Shown one piece after another: positions 37,101 through 50,140 of a stretch of 64,000 bases of DNA. Below the pieces are notes generated by a model, which saw only the letters and a program-made list of their open reading frames with translations, searched no databases and was not told the DNA's origin. The stretch is from Ecdyonurus torrentis (lineage: Eukaryota > Arthropoda > Insecta > Ephemeroptera > Heptageniidae), in the NCBI GenBank assembly GCA_949318235.1, contig CASGGR010000034.1, positions 1,317,501 through 1,381,500 of the forward strand, read 5' to 3'. The translations under genes were made by a program, and so were the position numbers. Within the stretch, counting starts at the first letter, position 1; every line of letters begins with the position of its first letter.

Positions 37101-37640
37101 CAGTTATAGAGAATCTCAGTGCTTTCTCATCGTACTTTTTAGACTGTGAATACGATTTTTGATGATATCTCCGATACTTATAAAGCTACAGGCTTGCGGT
37201 TTGAACTAAAATGTAGGACTATCAGACATGCAAAGAAAAGGTTATTACACCTGAATCGCTCCACTGCAAACTTGCGCAGTTATAGAGAATCTCAGTGCTT
37301 TCTCATTGTACTTTTTAGACTGTGAATACGATTTTTGATGATAACTCCGAAACTAATAAAGCTACAGGCTTGCGGTTTGAAATAAAATGTAGGACTAACA
37401 GACTTGCAAAGAAAAGGATATTACACCTTAATCGCACCAATGCAAACTTTCGCAGTTATAGAGAATCTCAGTGCTTTCTCATAATACTTTTCAGACTGTG
37501 AATACGATTTTTGATGATATCTTCGAAACTAATAAATCTACAGGCTTGCGGTTTGAACTAAAATGTAGGACTAACAGACTTGCAAAGAAAAGGTTATTAA
37601 ACCCTTATCGCACCAATGCAAACTTTCGTAGTTATAGAGA
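31135..37640. repeat. 20-monomer HOR, two copies (3,520 bp spacing)
   Basis: Monomers from 31,135 to about 34,120 recur from 34,655 to about 37,640 in the same order. Private marks confirm it: CGATATTTTATG (32,929 and 36,449), GGTTTTGTTACC (33,017 and 36,537), AAACTCTCGCAG and GGACTATCAGACATG. Copies differ by few substitutions, for example GATGATAACTCC near 37,338 against GATGATATCTCC. The joining stretch 34,127-34,654 instead matches 28,847-29,374 (30-monomer offset), so the two copies were joined through a third block. Confidence 0.8.
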
Positions 37641-40285
37641 ATCTCAGTGCTTTCTCATCGTACTTTTCAGACTGTGAATACGATTTTTGATGATATCTCC
37701 AAAACTAATAAAGCTACAGGCTTCCAGTTTGAACTAAAATGTAAGATTAACAGACTTGCAAAGAAAAAGTTATTACACCTTAATCGCTCCAATGCAAACT
37801 TTCGCAGTTATAGAGAATCTCAGTGCTTTCTCATTGTACTTTTTAGACTGTGAATAAGATTTTTGATGAAATCTCTGAAACTAGTAATGCTACAGGCTTG
37901 CGGTTTGAACTAAAATGTAGGACTAACAGACTTGCAAAGAAAAGGTTATTACACTTTAATCGCACCAATGCAAACTTTCGCAGTTATAGAGAATCTCAGT
38001 GCTTTCTCATAATACTTTTCAGACTGTGAATACGATTTTTGATGATATCTTCGAAACTAATAAATCTACAGGCTTGCGGTTTGAACTAAAATGTAGGACT
38101 AACAGACTTGCAAAGAAAAGGTTATTACACCTTAATCGCACCAATGCAAACTTTCGTAGTTATAGAGAATCTTAGTGCTTTCTCATCGTACTTTTCAGAC
38201 TGTGAATACGATTTTTGATGATATCTCCGAAACTAATAAAGCTACAGGCTTCCGGTTTGAACTAAAATGTAAGACTAACAGACTTGCAAAGAAAAAGTTA
38301 TTACACCTTAATCGCACCAATGCAAACTTTCGCAGTTATAGAGAATCTCAGTGCTTTCTCATCGTACTTTTCAGACTGTGAATACGATTTTTGATTATAT
38401 CTCCGAAACTAATAAAGGTACAGGCTTGCGGTTTGAACTAAAATGTAGGACTAACAGACTTGCAAAGAAAAGGTTATTACACCTTATTCGCTCCAATGCA
38501 AACTTTCGCAGTTATAGAGAATCTCAGTGCTTTCTCATCGTACTTTTCAGACCGTAAATACGATTTTTTATGATATCTCCAAAACTAATAAAGCTACAGG
38601 CTTGCGGTTTGAACTAAAATGTAGGACTAACAGACTTGCAAAGAAAAGGTTTTTACACCTTAATCGCTCCAATGCAAACTTTCGCAGTTATAGAGAATCT
38701 CAGTGCTTTCTCATTGTACTTTTTAGACTGTGAACAAGATTTTTGATAATACCTCTGAAACTAATAAAGCTACAGGCTTGCGGTTTGAACGAAAATGTAG
38801 GACTAACAGACTTGCAAAGCAAAGGTTATTACACCTTAAACGCTCCAATGCAAACTATCGCAGTTATAGAGAATCTCAGTGCTTTCTCATCGTACTTTTC
38901 AGACCGTAAATACGATTTTTGATGATATCTTTGAAACTAATAAAGCTACAGGCTTGCGGTTTGAACTAAAATGTAGGACTAACAGACTTGCAAAGAAAAG
39001 GTGATTACACCTTAATCGCTCCAATGCAAACTTTCGCAGTTATAGAGAATCTCAGTGCTTTCTCATTGTACTTTTCAGACCGTAAATACGATTTTTGATG
39101 ATATCTCTGAAACTAATAAAGCTACAGGCTTGCGGTTTGAAATAAAATGTAGGACTAACAGACTTGCAAAGAAAAGGTTATTACACCTTAATCGCACCAA
39201 TGCAAACTTTCGCAGTTATAGAGAATCTCAGTGCTTTCTCATAATACTTTTCAGACTGTGAATACGATTTTTGATGATATCTTCGAAACTAATAAATCTA
39301 CAGGCTTGCGGTTTGAACTAAAATGTAGGACTAACAGACTTGCAAAGAAAAGGTTATTAAACCCTAATCGCACCAATGCAAACTTTCGTAGTTATAGAGA
39401 ATCTCAGTGCTTTCTCATCGTACTTTTCAGACTGTGAATACGATTTTTGATGATATCTCCAAAACTAATAAAGCTACAGGCTTCCGGTTTGAACTAAAAT
39501 GTAAGACTAACAGACTTGCAAAGAAAAAGTTATTACACCTTAATCGCTCCAATGCAAACTTTCGCAGTTATAGAGAATCTCAGTGCTTTCTCATTGTACT
39601 TTTTAGACTGTGAATAAGATTTTTGATGATATCTCTGAAACTAGTAAAGCTACAGGCTTGCGGTTTGAACTAAAATGTAGGACTAACAGACTTGCAAAGA
39701 AAAGGTTATTACACTTTAATCGCTCCAATGCAATCTTTCGCAGTTATAGAGAATCTCAGTGCTTTCTCATCGTACTTTTCAGACCGTAAATACGATTTTT
39801 TATGATATCTCCAAAACTAATAAAGCTACAGGCTTGCGGTTTGAACTAAAATGTAGGACTAACAGACTTGCAAAGAAAAGGTTTTTACACCTTAATCGCT
39901 CCAATGCAAACTTTCGCAGTTATAGAGAATCTCAGTGCTTTCTCATTGTACTTTTTAGACTGTGAACAAGATTTTTGATAATACCTCTGAAACTAGTAAA
40001 GCTACAGGCTTAAGGTTTGAACTAAAATGTAGGACTAACAGACTTGCAAAGAAAAGGTTATTACACCTTAATCGCTCCAATGCAATCTTTCGCAGTTATA
40101 GAGATCTCAGTGCTTTCTCATCGTACTTTTCAGACCGTAAATACGATTTTTTATGATATCTCCAAAACTAATAAAGCTACAGGCTTCCGGTTTGAACTAA
40201 AATGTAAGACTAACAGACTTGCAAAGAAAAAGTTATTACACCTTAATCGCTCCAATGCAAACTTTCGCAGTTATAGAGAATCTCA

Positions 40286-41341
40286 GTGCTTTCTCATTGT
40301 ACTTTTTAGACTGTGAATAAGATTTTTGATGATATCTCTGAAACTAGTAAAGCTACAGGCTTGCGGTTTAAACTAAAATGTAGGACTAACAGACTTGCAA
40401 AGAAAAGGTTATTACACCTTAATCGCACCAATGCAAACTTTCGCAGTTATAGAGAATCTCAGTGCTTTCTCATAATACTTTTCAGACTGTGAATACGATT
40501 TTTGATGATATCTTCGAAACTAATAAATCTACAGGCTTGCGGTTTGAACTAAAATGTAGGACTAACAGACTTGCAAAGAAAAGGTTATTACACCTTAATC
40601 GCACCAATGCAAACTTTCGTAGTTATAGAGAATCTTAGTGCTTTCTCATCGTACTTTTCAGACTGTGAATACGATTTTTGATGATATCTCCGAAACTAAT
40701 AAAGCTACAGGCTTCCGGTTTGAACTAAAATGTAAGACTAACAGACTTGCAAAGAAAAAGTTATTACACCTTAATCGCTCCAATGCAAACTTTCGCAGTT
40801 ATAGAGAATCTCAGTGCTTTCTCATTGTACTTTTTAGACTGTGAATAAGATTTTTGATGATATCTCTGAAACTAGTAAAGCTACAGGCTTGCGGTTTAAA
40901 CTAAAATGTAGGACTAACAGACTTGCAAAGAAAAGGTTATTACACCTTAATCGCACCAATGCAAACTTTCGCAGTTATAGAGAATCTCAGTGCTTTCTCA
41001 TAATACTTTTCAGACTGTGAATACGATTTTTGATGATATCTTCGAAACTAATAAATCTACAGGCTTGCGGTTTGAACTAAAATGTAGGACTAACAGACTT
41101 GCAAAGAAAAGGTTATTACACCTTAATCGCACCAATGCAAACTTTCGTAGTTATAGAGAATCTTAGTGCTTTCTCATCGTACTTTTCAGACTGTGAATAC
41201 GATTTTTGATGATATCTCCGAAACTAATAAAGCTACAGGCTTCCGGTTTGAACTAAAATGTAAGACTAACAGACTTGCAAAGAAAAAGTTATTTCACCTT
41301 AATCGCACCAATGCAAACTTTCGCAGTTATAGAGAATCTCA
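40286..41341. repeat. Trimer HOR, two tandem copies (528 bp each)
   Basis: Three monomers at 40,286, 40,462 and 40,638 are repeated at 40,814, 40,990 and 41,166. The third carries the private change GAATCTTAGTGC before its start and AGGCTTCCGG. A related trimer stands alone at 37,823-38,350. This is the shortest multimer in the window. Confidence 0.75.
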
Positions 41342-41394
41342 GTGCTTTCTCATCGTACTTTTCAGACTGTGAATACGATTTTTGATTATATCTC

Positions 41395-44225
41395 CGAAAC
41401 TAATAAAGCTACAGGCTTGCGGTTTGAACTAAAATGTAGGATAACAGACTTGCAAAGAAAAGGTTATTACACCTTAATCGCTCCAATGCAAACTTTCGCA
41501 GTTATAGAGAATCTCAGTGCTTTCTCATCGTACTTTTCAGACCGTAAATACGATTTTTTATGATATCTCCAAAACTAATAAAGCTACAGGCTTGCGGTTT
41601 GAACTAACATGTAGGACTAACAGACTTGCAAAGAAAAGGTTTTTACACCTTAATCGCTCCAATGCAAACTTTCGCAGTTATAGAGAATCTCAGTGCTTTC
41701 TCATTGTACTTTTTAGACTGTGAACAAGATTTTTGATAATACCTCTGAAACTAGTAAAGCTACAGGCTTAAGGTTTGAACTAAAATGTAGGACTAACAGA
41801 CTTGCAAAGAAAAGGTTATTACACCTTAATCGCTCCAATGCAATCTTTCGCAGTTATAGAGATCTCAGTGCTTTCTCATCGTACTTTTCAGACCGTAAAT
41901 ACGATTTTTTATGATATCTCCAAAACTAATAAAGCTACAGGCTTGCGGTTTGAACTAAAATGTAGGACTAACAGACTTGCAAAGAAAAGGTTTTTACACC
42001 TTAATCGCTCCAATGCAAACTTTCGCAGTTATAGAGAATCTCAGTGCTTTCTCATAATTCTATTCAGACTGTGAATACGATTTTTGATGATATCTTCGAA
42101 ACTAATAAATCTACAGGCTTGCGGTTTGAACTAAAATGTAGGACTAACAGACTTGCAAAGAAAAGGTTATTAAACCCTAATCGCACTTATGCAAACTTTT
42201 GTAGTTATAGAGAATCTCAGTGCTTTCTCATCGTACTTTTCAGACTGTGAACACGATTTTTGATGATATCTCCAAAACTAATAAAGCTACAGACTTCCGG
42301 TTTGAACTAAAATGTAAGACTAACAGACTTGCAAAGAAAAAGTTATTACACCTTAATCGCTCCAATGCAAACTTTCGCAGTTATAGAGAATCTCAGTGCT
42401 TTCTCATTGTACTTTTCAGACTGTGAATACGATTTTTGATGATATCTTCGAAACTAATAAATCTACAGGCTTGCGGTTTGAACTAAAATGTAGGACTAAC
42501 AGACTTGCAAAGAAAAGGTTATTACACCTTAATCGCACCAATGCAAACTTTCGTAGTTATAGAGAATCTTAGTGCTTTCTCATCGTACTTTTCAGACTGT
42601 GAATACGATTTTTGATGATATCTCCGAAACTAATAAAGCTACAGGCTTGCGGTTTGAACTAAAATGTAGGATAACAGACTTGCAAAGAAAAGGTTATTAC
42701 ACCTTAATCGCTCCAATGCAAACTTTCGCAGTTATAGAGAATCTCAGTGCTTTCTCATCGTACTTTTCAGACCGTAAATACGATTTTTTATGATATCTCC
42801 AAAACTAATAAAGCTACAGGCTTGCGGTTTGAACTAACATGTAGGACTAACAGACTTGCAAAGAAAAGGTTTTTACACCTTAATCGCTCCAATGCAAACT
42901 TTCGCAGTTATAGAGAATCTCAGTGCTTTCTCATTGTACTTTTTAGACTGTGAACAAGATTTTTGATAATACCTCTGAAACTAGTAAAGCTACAGGCTTA
43001 AGGTTTGAACTAAAATGTAGGACTAACAGACTTGCAAAGAAAAGGTTATTACACCTTAATCGCTCCAATGCAATCTTTCGCAGTTATAGAGATCTCAGTG
43101 CTTTCTCATCGTACTTTTCAGACCGTAAATACGATTTTTTATGATATCTCCAAAACTAATAAAGCTACAGGCTTGCGGTTTGAACTAAAATGTAGGACTA
43201 ACAGACTTGCAAAGAAAAGGTTTTTACACCTTAATCGCTCCAATGCAAACTTTCGCAGTTATAGAGAATCTCAGTGCTTTCTCATAATTCTATTCAGACT
43301 GTGAATACGATTTTTGATGATATCTTCGAAACTAATAAATCTACAGGCTTGCGGTTTGAACTAAAATGTAGGACTAACAGACTTGCAAAGAAAAGGTTAT
43401 TAAACCCTAATCGCACTTATGCAAACTTTTGTAGTTATAGAGAATCTCAGTGCTTTCTCATCGTACTTTTCAGACTGTGAACACGATTTTTGATGATATC
43501 TCCAAAACTAATAAAGCTACAGACTTCCGGTTTGAACTAAAATGTAAGACTAACAGACTTGCAAAGAAAAAGTTATTACACCTTAATCGCTCCAATGCAA
43601 ACTTTCGCAGTTATAGAGAATCTCAGTGCTTTCTCATTGTACTTTTCAGACTGTGAATACGATTTTTGATGATATCTTCGAAACTAATAAATCTACAGGC
43701 TTGCGGTTTGAACTAAAATGTAGGACTAACAGACTTGCAAAGAAAAGGTTATTACACCTTAATCGCACCAATGCAAACTTTCGTAGTTATAGAGAATCTT
43801 AGTGCTTTCTCATCGTACTTTTCAGACTGTGAATACGATTTTTGATGATATCTCCGAAACTAATAAAGCTACAGGCTTGCGGTTTGAACTAAAATGTAGG
43901 ATAACAGACTTGCAAAGAAAAGGTTATTACACCTTAATCGCTCCAATGCAAACTTTCGCAGTTATAGAGAATCTCAGTGCTTTCTCATCGTACTTTTCAG
44001 ACCGTAAATACGATTTTTTATGATATCTCCAAAACTAATAAAGCTACAGGCTTGCGGTTTGAACTAAAATGTAGGACTAACAGACTTGCAAAGAAAAGGT
44101 TTTTACACCTTAATCGCTCCAATGCAAACTTTCGCAGTTATAGAGAATCTCAGTGCTTTCTCATTGTACTTTTTAGACTGTGAACAAGATTTTTGATAAT
44201 ACCTCTGAAACTAGTAAAGCTACAG
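41395..44225. repeat. 1,230-bp HOR with two fixed 1-bp deletions
   Basis: Two complete copies (about 41,395-42,624 and 42,625-43,854) and about 370 bp of a third. The unit is seven monomers minus two bases. One base is missing in GTAGGATAACAG (41,437; 42,667; 43,897) and one in GAGATCTCAG (41,859; 43,089). CATAATTCTATTCAG and CTACAGACTTCCGG are further shared marks. The third copy ends near 44,225, where GGCTTGCGGTTTGAAAT replaces GGCTTAAGGTTTGAACT. The GAGATCTCAG deletion also occurs at 40,098, an older copy outside the unit. Confidence 0.85.
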
Positions 44226-45830
44226 GCTTGCGGTTTGAAATAAAATGTAGGACTAACAGACTTGCAAAGAAAAGGTTATTACACCTCAATCGCTCCAATG
44301 TAAACTTTCGCAGTTATAGAGAATATCAGTGCTTTCTCATCGTACTTTTCAGACAGTGAATACGATTTTTGATGATATCTCCGAAACTAATAAAGCTATA
44401 GGCTTGCTGTTTAAACTAAAATGTAGGACTAACAGACTTGCAAAGAAAAGGTTATTACACCTTAATCGCTCCAATGCAATCTTTCGCAGTTATAGAGAAT
44501 CTCAGTGCTTTCTCATCGTACTTTTCAGACTGTGCATACGATTTTGGATGATATCTTTGAAACTAATAAAGCTACAATCTTGCGGTTTGAACTAAAATGT
44601 AGGACTAACAGACTTGCAAAGCAAAGGTTATTACACCTTAAACGCTCCAATGCAAACTATCGCAGTTATAGAGAATCTCAGTGCTTTCTCATCGTACTTT
44701 TTAGACTGTGAATACGATTTTTGATGATATCTCCGATACTTATAAAGCTACAGGCTTGCGGTTTGAACTAAAATGTAGGACTAACAGACATGCAAAGAAA
44801 AGGTTATTACACCTTAATCGCTCCACTGCAAACTTGCGCAGTTATAGAGAATCTCAGTGCTTTCTTATCGTACTTTTCAGACTGTGAATACAAATTTTGA
44901 TGATATCTCCGAAACTAATAAAGCTACACGCTTGCGGTTTGAACTAAACTGTAGGACTAACAGACTTGCAAAGAAAAGGTTATTACACCTTAATCGCACC
45001 AATGCAAACTTTCGCAGTTATAGAGAATCTTAGTGCTTTCTCATCGTACTTTTCAGACTGTGAATACGATTTTTGATGATATCTCCGAAACTTATAAAGC
45101 TACAGACTTGCGATTTAAACTAATATGTAGGACTAACAGACTTGCAAAGAAAAAGTTATTACACCTTAATCGCTCCAATGCAAACTTTCGCAGTTATAGA
45201 GAATCTCAGTGCTTTCTCATTGTACTTTTTAGACTGTGAATAAGATTTTTGACGATATCTCTGAAACTAGTAAAGCTACAGGCTTGCGGTTTGAAATAAA
45301 ATGTAGGACTAACAGATTTGCAAAGAAAAGGTTATTACACCTTAATAGCTCCAATGCAAACTTTCGCAGTTATAGAGAATCTCAGTGCTTTCTCATCGTA
45401 CTTTTCAGACTGTGAATACGATTTTTGATGATATCTCCGAAACTAATAAAGCTACAGGCTTTCGGTTTGAACTAAAATGTAGGACTAACAGACTTGCAAA
45501 GAAAAGGTTATTACAATTTAATCGCTCCAATGCAATCTTTCGCAGTTATAGAGAATCTCAGTGCTTTCTCATCGTACTTTTCAGACTGTGAATACGATTT
45601 TTGATGATATCTTTAAAACTAATAAAGCTACAGGCTTGCGGTTTGAACTAAAATGTAGGACTAACAGACTTGCAAAGCAAAGGTTATTACACCTTAAACG
45701 CTCCAATGCAAACTTTCGCAGTTATAGAGAACCTCAGTGCTTTCTCATCGTACTTTTCAGACTGTGAATACGATTTTTGATGATATCTCCGAAACTAATA
45801 AAGCTACAGGCTTGCGGTTTGAAATAAAAT
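44225..45830. repeat. Satellite stretch without a clear HOR
   Basis: Nine monomers with many private changes (for example CAATCTTGCGG near 44,577, TACAAATTTTGATG near 44,889, TACACGCTTGCGG near 44,926, TTGACGATATC near 45,249). I could not place them in a duplicated block. They look like the least homogenised part of region C together with the block that follows. Confidence 0.55.
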
Positions 45831-47580
45831 GTAGGACTAACAGACTTGCAAAGAAAAGGTTATTACACCTTAATCGCTCCAATGCAAACTTTCGCAGTTA
45901 TAGAGAATCTCAGTGCTTTCTCAATGTACTTTTTAGACTGTGAATAAGATTTTTGATGATATCTCTGAAACTAGTTAAGCTACAGGCTTGCGGTTTGATC
46001 TAAAATGTAGGACTAACAGACTTGCAAAGAAAAGGTTATTACACCTTAATCGCTCGACTGCAAACTTGCGCAGGTATAGAGAATCTCAGTGCTTTCTCAT
46101 CGTACTTTTCGGACTGTGAATACGATTTTTGATGATATCTCCGAAACTAGAAAAACTAAAGGCTTGCGGTTTGAACTAAAACGTTGGACTAACAAACTTG
46201 CAAAGAAAAGGTTATTACACCTTAATCGCACCAATGCAAACTTTCGCAGTTATAAAGAATCTCAGTTTTTTCTCATCGTACTTTTCAGACTGTGAATACG
46301 ATTTTTGATGATATCTCCGAAACTAATTAAGCTACAGGCTTGCGTTTTGAACTAAAATGTAAGACTTATAGACTTGCAAAGAAAAGGTTAGTACACCTTA
46401 ATCGCTCAAATGCAAACTTTCGCAATTATAGAGAATCTCAGTGCTTTCTCATCATACTTTTCAGACAATGAATACCATTTTTAATGATATCTCCGAAAAT
46501 AATAAAGCTACAGGCTTGCGGTTTGAACTTAAATAAAGGACTAACAGACTTACAAAGAAAAGGTTATAACACCTTAATCGCTCCACTGCAAACTTGCGCA
46601 GTTATAGAGAATCTCAGTGCTTTCTCATCGTACTTTTTGGACTGTGAATACGAATTTTGATGATATCTCCGAAACTAATAAAGCTACAGGCTTGCGGTTT
46701 AAAATAAAATGTAGGACTAACAGACTTGCAAAGAAAAGGTTATTACACCTTAATCGCTCCAATGCAAACTTTCGCAGTTATAGAGAATATCAGTTCTTTC
46801 TCATCGTACTTTTCAGACAGTGAATACGACTTTTGATGATATCTCCGAAACTAATAAAGCTATAGGCTTGCTGTTTGAACTAAAATGTAGGACTAACAGA
46901 CTTGCAAAGAAAAGGTTATTACACCTTAATCGCTCCAATGCAATCTTTCGCAGTTATAGAGAATCTCAGTGCTTTCTCATGGTACTTTTCAGACTGTTCA
47001 TACGATTTTGGATGATATCTTTGAAACTAATAAAACTACAGGCTTGCGGTTTGAACTAAAATGTAAGACTAACAGACTTGCAAAGCAAAGGTTATTACAC
47101 CTTAAACGCTCAAATGCAAACTATCGCAGTTATAGAGAATCTCAGTGCTTTCTCATCGTACTTTTCAGACCGTAAATACGATTTTTGATGATATCTCCGA
47201 AACTAATAAAGCTACAGGCTTGCGGTTTGAACTAAAATGTTAGACTAACAGACTTGCAAAGAAAAGGTTATTACACCTTAATCGCTCCAATGCAAATTTT
47301 CGCAGTTATAGAGAATCTCAGTGCTTTCTCATTGTACTTTTTAGACTGTGAATAAGATTTTTGATGATATCTCTGAAACTAGTAAAGCTTCAGGCTTGCG
47401 GTTTGAACTAAAATGTAGGACTAACAGACATGCAAAGAAAAGGTTAATACACCTTAGTCGCACCAATGCAAACTTTCGCAGTTATAGAGAATCTCAGTGC
47501 TTTCTCATTGTACTTTTCAGACTGTGAATACGATTTTTGATGATATCTCCGAAACTAATAAAGCTACAGGCTTGCGGTTT
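45830..47580. repeat. Divergent 1.75-kb satellite block, copy 1
   Basis: Contains the most divergent monomers of the window: AAACTAGAAAAACTAAAGGC with AAAACGTTGGAC near 46,145-46,190, GACTTATAGACTTGC near 46,363, and GACAATGAATACC near 46,465. All of them reappear 7,216 bp (41 monomers) downstream. The left edge follows CTCAATGTACTTTTTAG (45,921); the right edge is where the two copies part at TTTGAAATAAAATG against TTTGAACTAAAATG. Confidence 0.8.
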
Positions 47581-50140
47581 GAAATAAAATGTAGGACTAA
47601 CAGACTTGCAAAGAAAAGGTTATTACACCTTAATCGCACCAATGCAAACTTTCGCAGTTATAGAGAATCTCAGTGCTTTCTCATATTACTTTTCAGAGTG
47701 TGAATACGATTTTTGATGATATCTCCAAAACTAATAAAGCTACAGGCTTCCGGTTTGAACTAAAATGTAAGACTAACAGACTTGCAAAGAAAAAGTTATT
47801 ACACCTTAATCGCTCCAATGCAAACTTTCGCTGTTATAGAGAATCTCAGTGCTTTCTCATTGTACTTTTTAGACTGTGAATAAGATATTTGATGATATCT
47901 CTGAAACTAGTAAAGCTACAGGCTTGCGGTTTGAACTAAAATGTAGGACTAACAGACTTGCAAAGAAAAGGTTATTACACCTTAACCGCATTAATGCAAA
48001 CTTTCGCAGTTATAGAGAATCTCAGTGCTTTCTCATAATACTTTTCAGACTGTGAATACGATTTTTGATGATATCTTCGAAACTAATAAATCTACAGGCT
48101 TGCGGTTTGAACTAAAATGTAGGACTAACAGACTTGCAAAGAAAAGGTTATTACACCTTAATCGCTCCAATGCAAACTTTCGCAGTTATAGAGAATCTCA
48201 GTGCTTTCTCATCGTACTTTTCAGACCGTAAATACGATTTTTTATGATATCTCCAAAACTAATAAAGCTACAGGCTTGCGGTTTGAACTAAAATGTAGGA
48301 CTAACAGACTTGCAAAGAAAAGGTTTTTACACCTTAATCGCTACAATGCAAACTTTCGCAGTTATAGAGAATCTCAGTGCTTTCTCATCGTACTTTTCAG
48401 ACCGTAAATACGATTTTTGATGATATCTCCGAAACTAATAAAGCTACAGGCTTGCGGTTTGAACTAAAATGTTAGACTAACAGACTTGCAAAGAAAAGGT
48501 TATTACACCTTAATCGCTCCAATGCAAACTTTCGCAGTTATAGAGAATCTCAGTGCTTTCTCATCGTACTTTTCAGACCGTAAATACGATTTTTTATGAT
48601 ATCTCCAAAACTAATAAAGCTACAGGCTTGCGGTTTAAACTAAAATGTAGGACTAACAGACTTGCAAAGCAAAGGTTATTACATCTTAAACGCTCCAATG
48701 CAAACTATCGCAGTTATAGAGAATCTCAGTGCTTTCTCATCGTACTTTTTAGACTGTGTATACGATTTTTGATGATATCTCCGATACTTATAAAGCTACA
48801 GGCTTGCGGTTTGAACTAAAATGTAGGACTTACAGACATGCAAAGAAAAGGTTATTACACCTTAATCTCTCCACTGCAAACTTGCGCAGTTATAGAGAAT
48901 CTCAGTGCTTTCTCATTGTACTTTTTAGACTGTGAATAAGATTTTTGATGATATCTCTGAAACTAGTAAAGTTACAGGCTTGCGGTTTGAACTAAAATGT
49001 AGGACTAACAGACTTGCAAAGAAAAAGTTATTATACCTTAATCGCTCCAATGCAAACTTTCGCAGTTATAGAGAATCTCAGTGCTTTCTCATTGTACTTT
49101 TTAGACTGTGAATAAGATTTTTGATGATATCTCTGAAACTAGTAAAGCTACAGGCTTGCGGTTTGAACTAAAATGTAGGACTAACAGACATGCAAAGAAA
49201 AGGTTAATACACCTTAGTCGCACCAATGCAAACTTTCGCAGTTATAGAGAATCTCAGTGCTTTCTCATTGTACTTTTCAGACTGTGAATACGATTTTTGA
49301 TGATATCTCCGAAACTAATAAAGCTACAGGCTTGCGGTTTGAAATAAAATGTAGGACTAACAGACTTGCAAAGAAAAGGTTATTACACCTTAATCGCACC
49401 AATGCAAACTTTCGCAGTTATAGAGAATCTCAGTGCTTTCTCATATTACTTTTCAGAGTGTGAATACGATTTTTGATGATATCTCCAAAACTAATAAAGC
49501 TACAGGCTTCCGGTTTGAACTAAAATGTAAGACTAACAGACTTGCAAAGAAAAAGTTATTACACCTTAATCGCTCCAATGCAAACTTTCGCTGTTATAGA
49601 GAATCTCAGTGCTTTCTCATTGTACTTTTTAGACTGTGAATAAGATATTTGATGATATCTCTGAAACTAGTAAAGCTACAGGCTTGCGGTTTGAACTAAA
49701 ATGTAGGACTAACAGACTTGCAAAGAAAAGGTTATTACACCTTAACCGCATTAATGCAAACTTTCGCAGTTATAGAGAATCTCAGTGCTTTCTCATAATA
49801 CTTTTCAGACTGTGAATACGATTTTTGATGATATCTTCGAAACTAATAAATCTACAGGCTTGCGGTTTGAACTAAAATGTAGGACTAACAGACTTGCAAA
49901 GAAAAGGTTATTACACCTTAATCGCTCCAATGCAAACTTTCGCAGTTATAGAGAATCTCAGTGCTTTCTCATCGTACTTTTCAGACCGTAAATACGATTT
50001 TTTATGATATCTCCAAAACTAATAAAGCTACAGGCTTGCGGTTTGAACTAAAATGTAGGACTAACAGACTTGCAAAGAAAAGGTTTTTACACCTTAATCG
50101 CTACAATGCAAACTTTCGCAGTTATAGAGAATCTCAGTGC
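47420..50140. repeat. 10-monomer-spaced duplication
   Basis: About 47,420-48,380 recurs at 49,180-50,140 (1,760 bp). Shared private marks are CTCATATTACTTTTCAGAG (47,681 and 49,441), CGCTGTTATAG, AGATATTTGATG, CCTTAACCGCATTAATGC and ATCGCTACAATGC. Downstream, 48,640-49,200 matches 50,576-51,136 at 1,936 bp, so one copy gained or lost a monomer. Confidence 0.7.
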
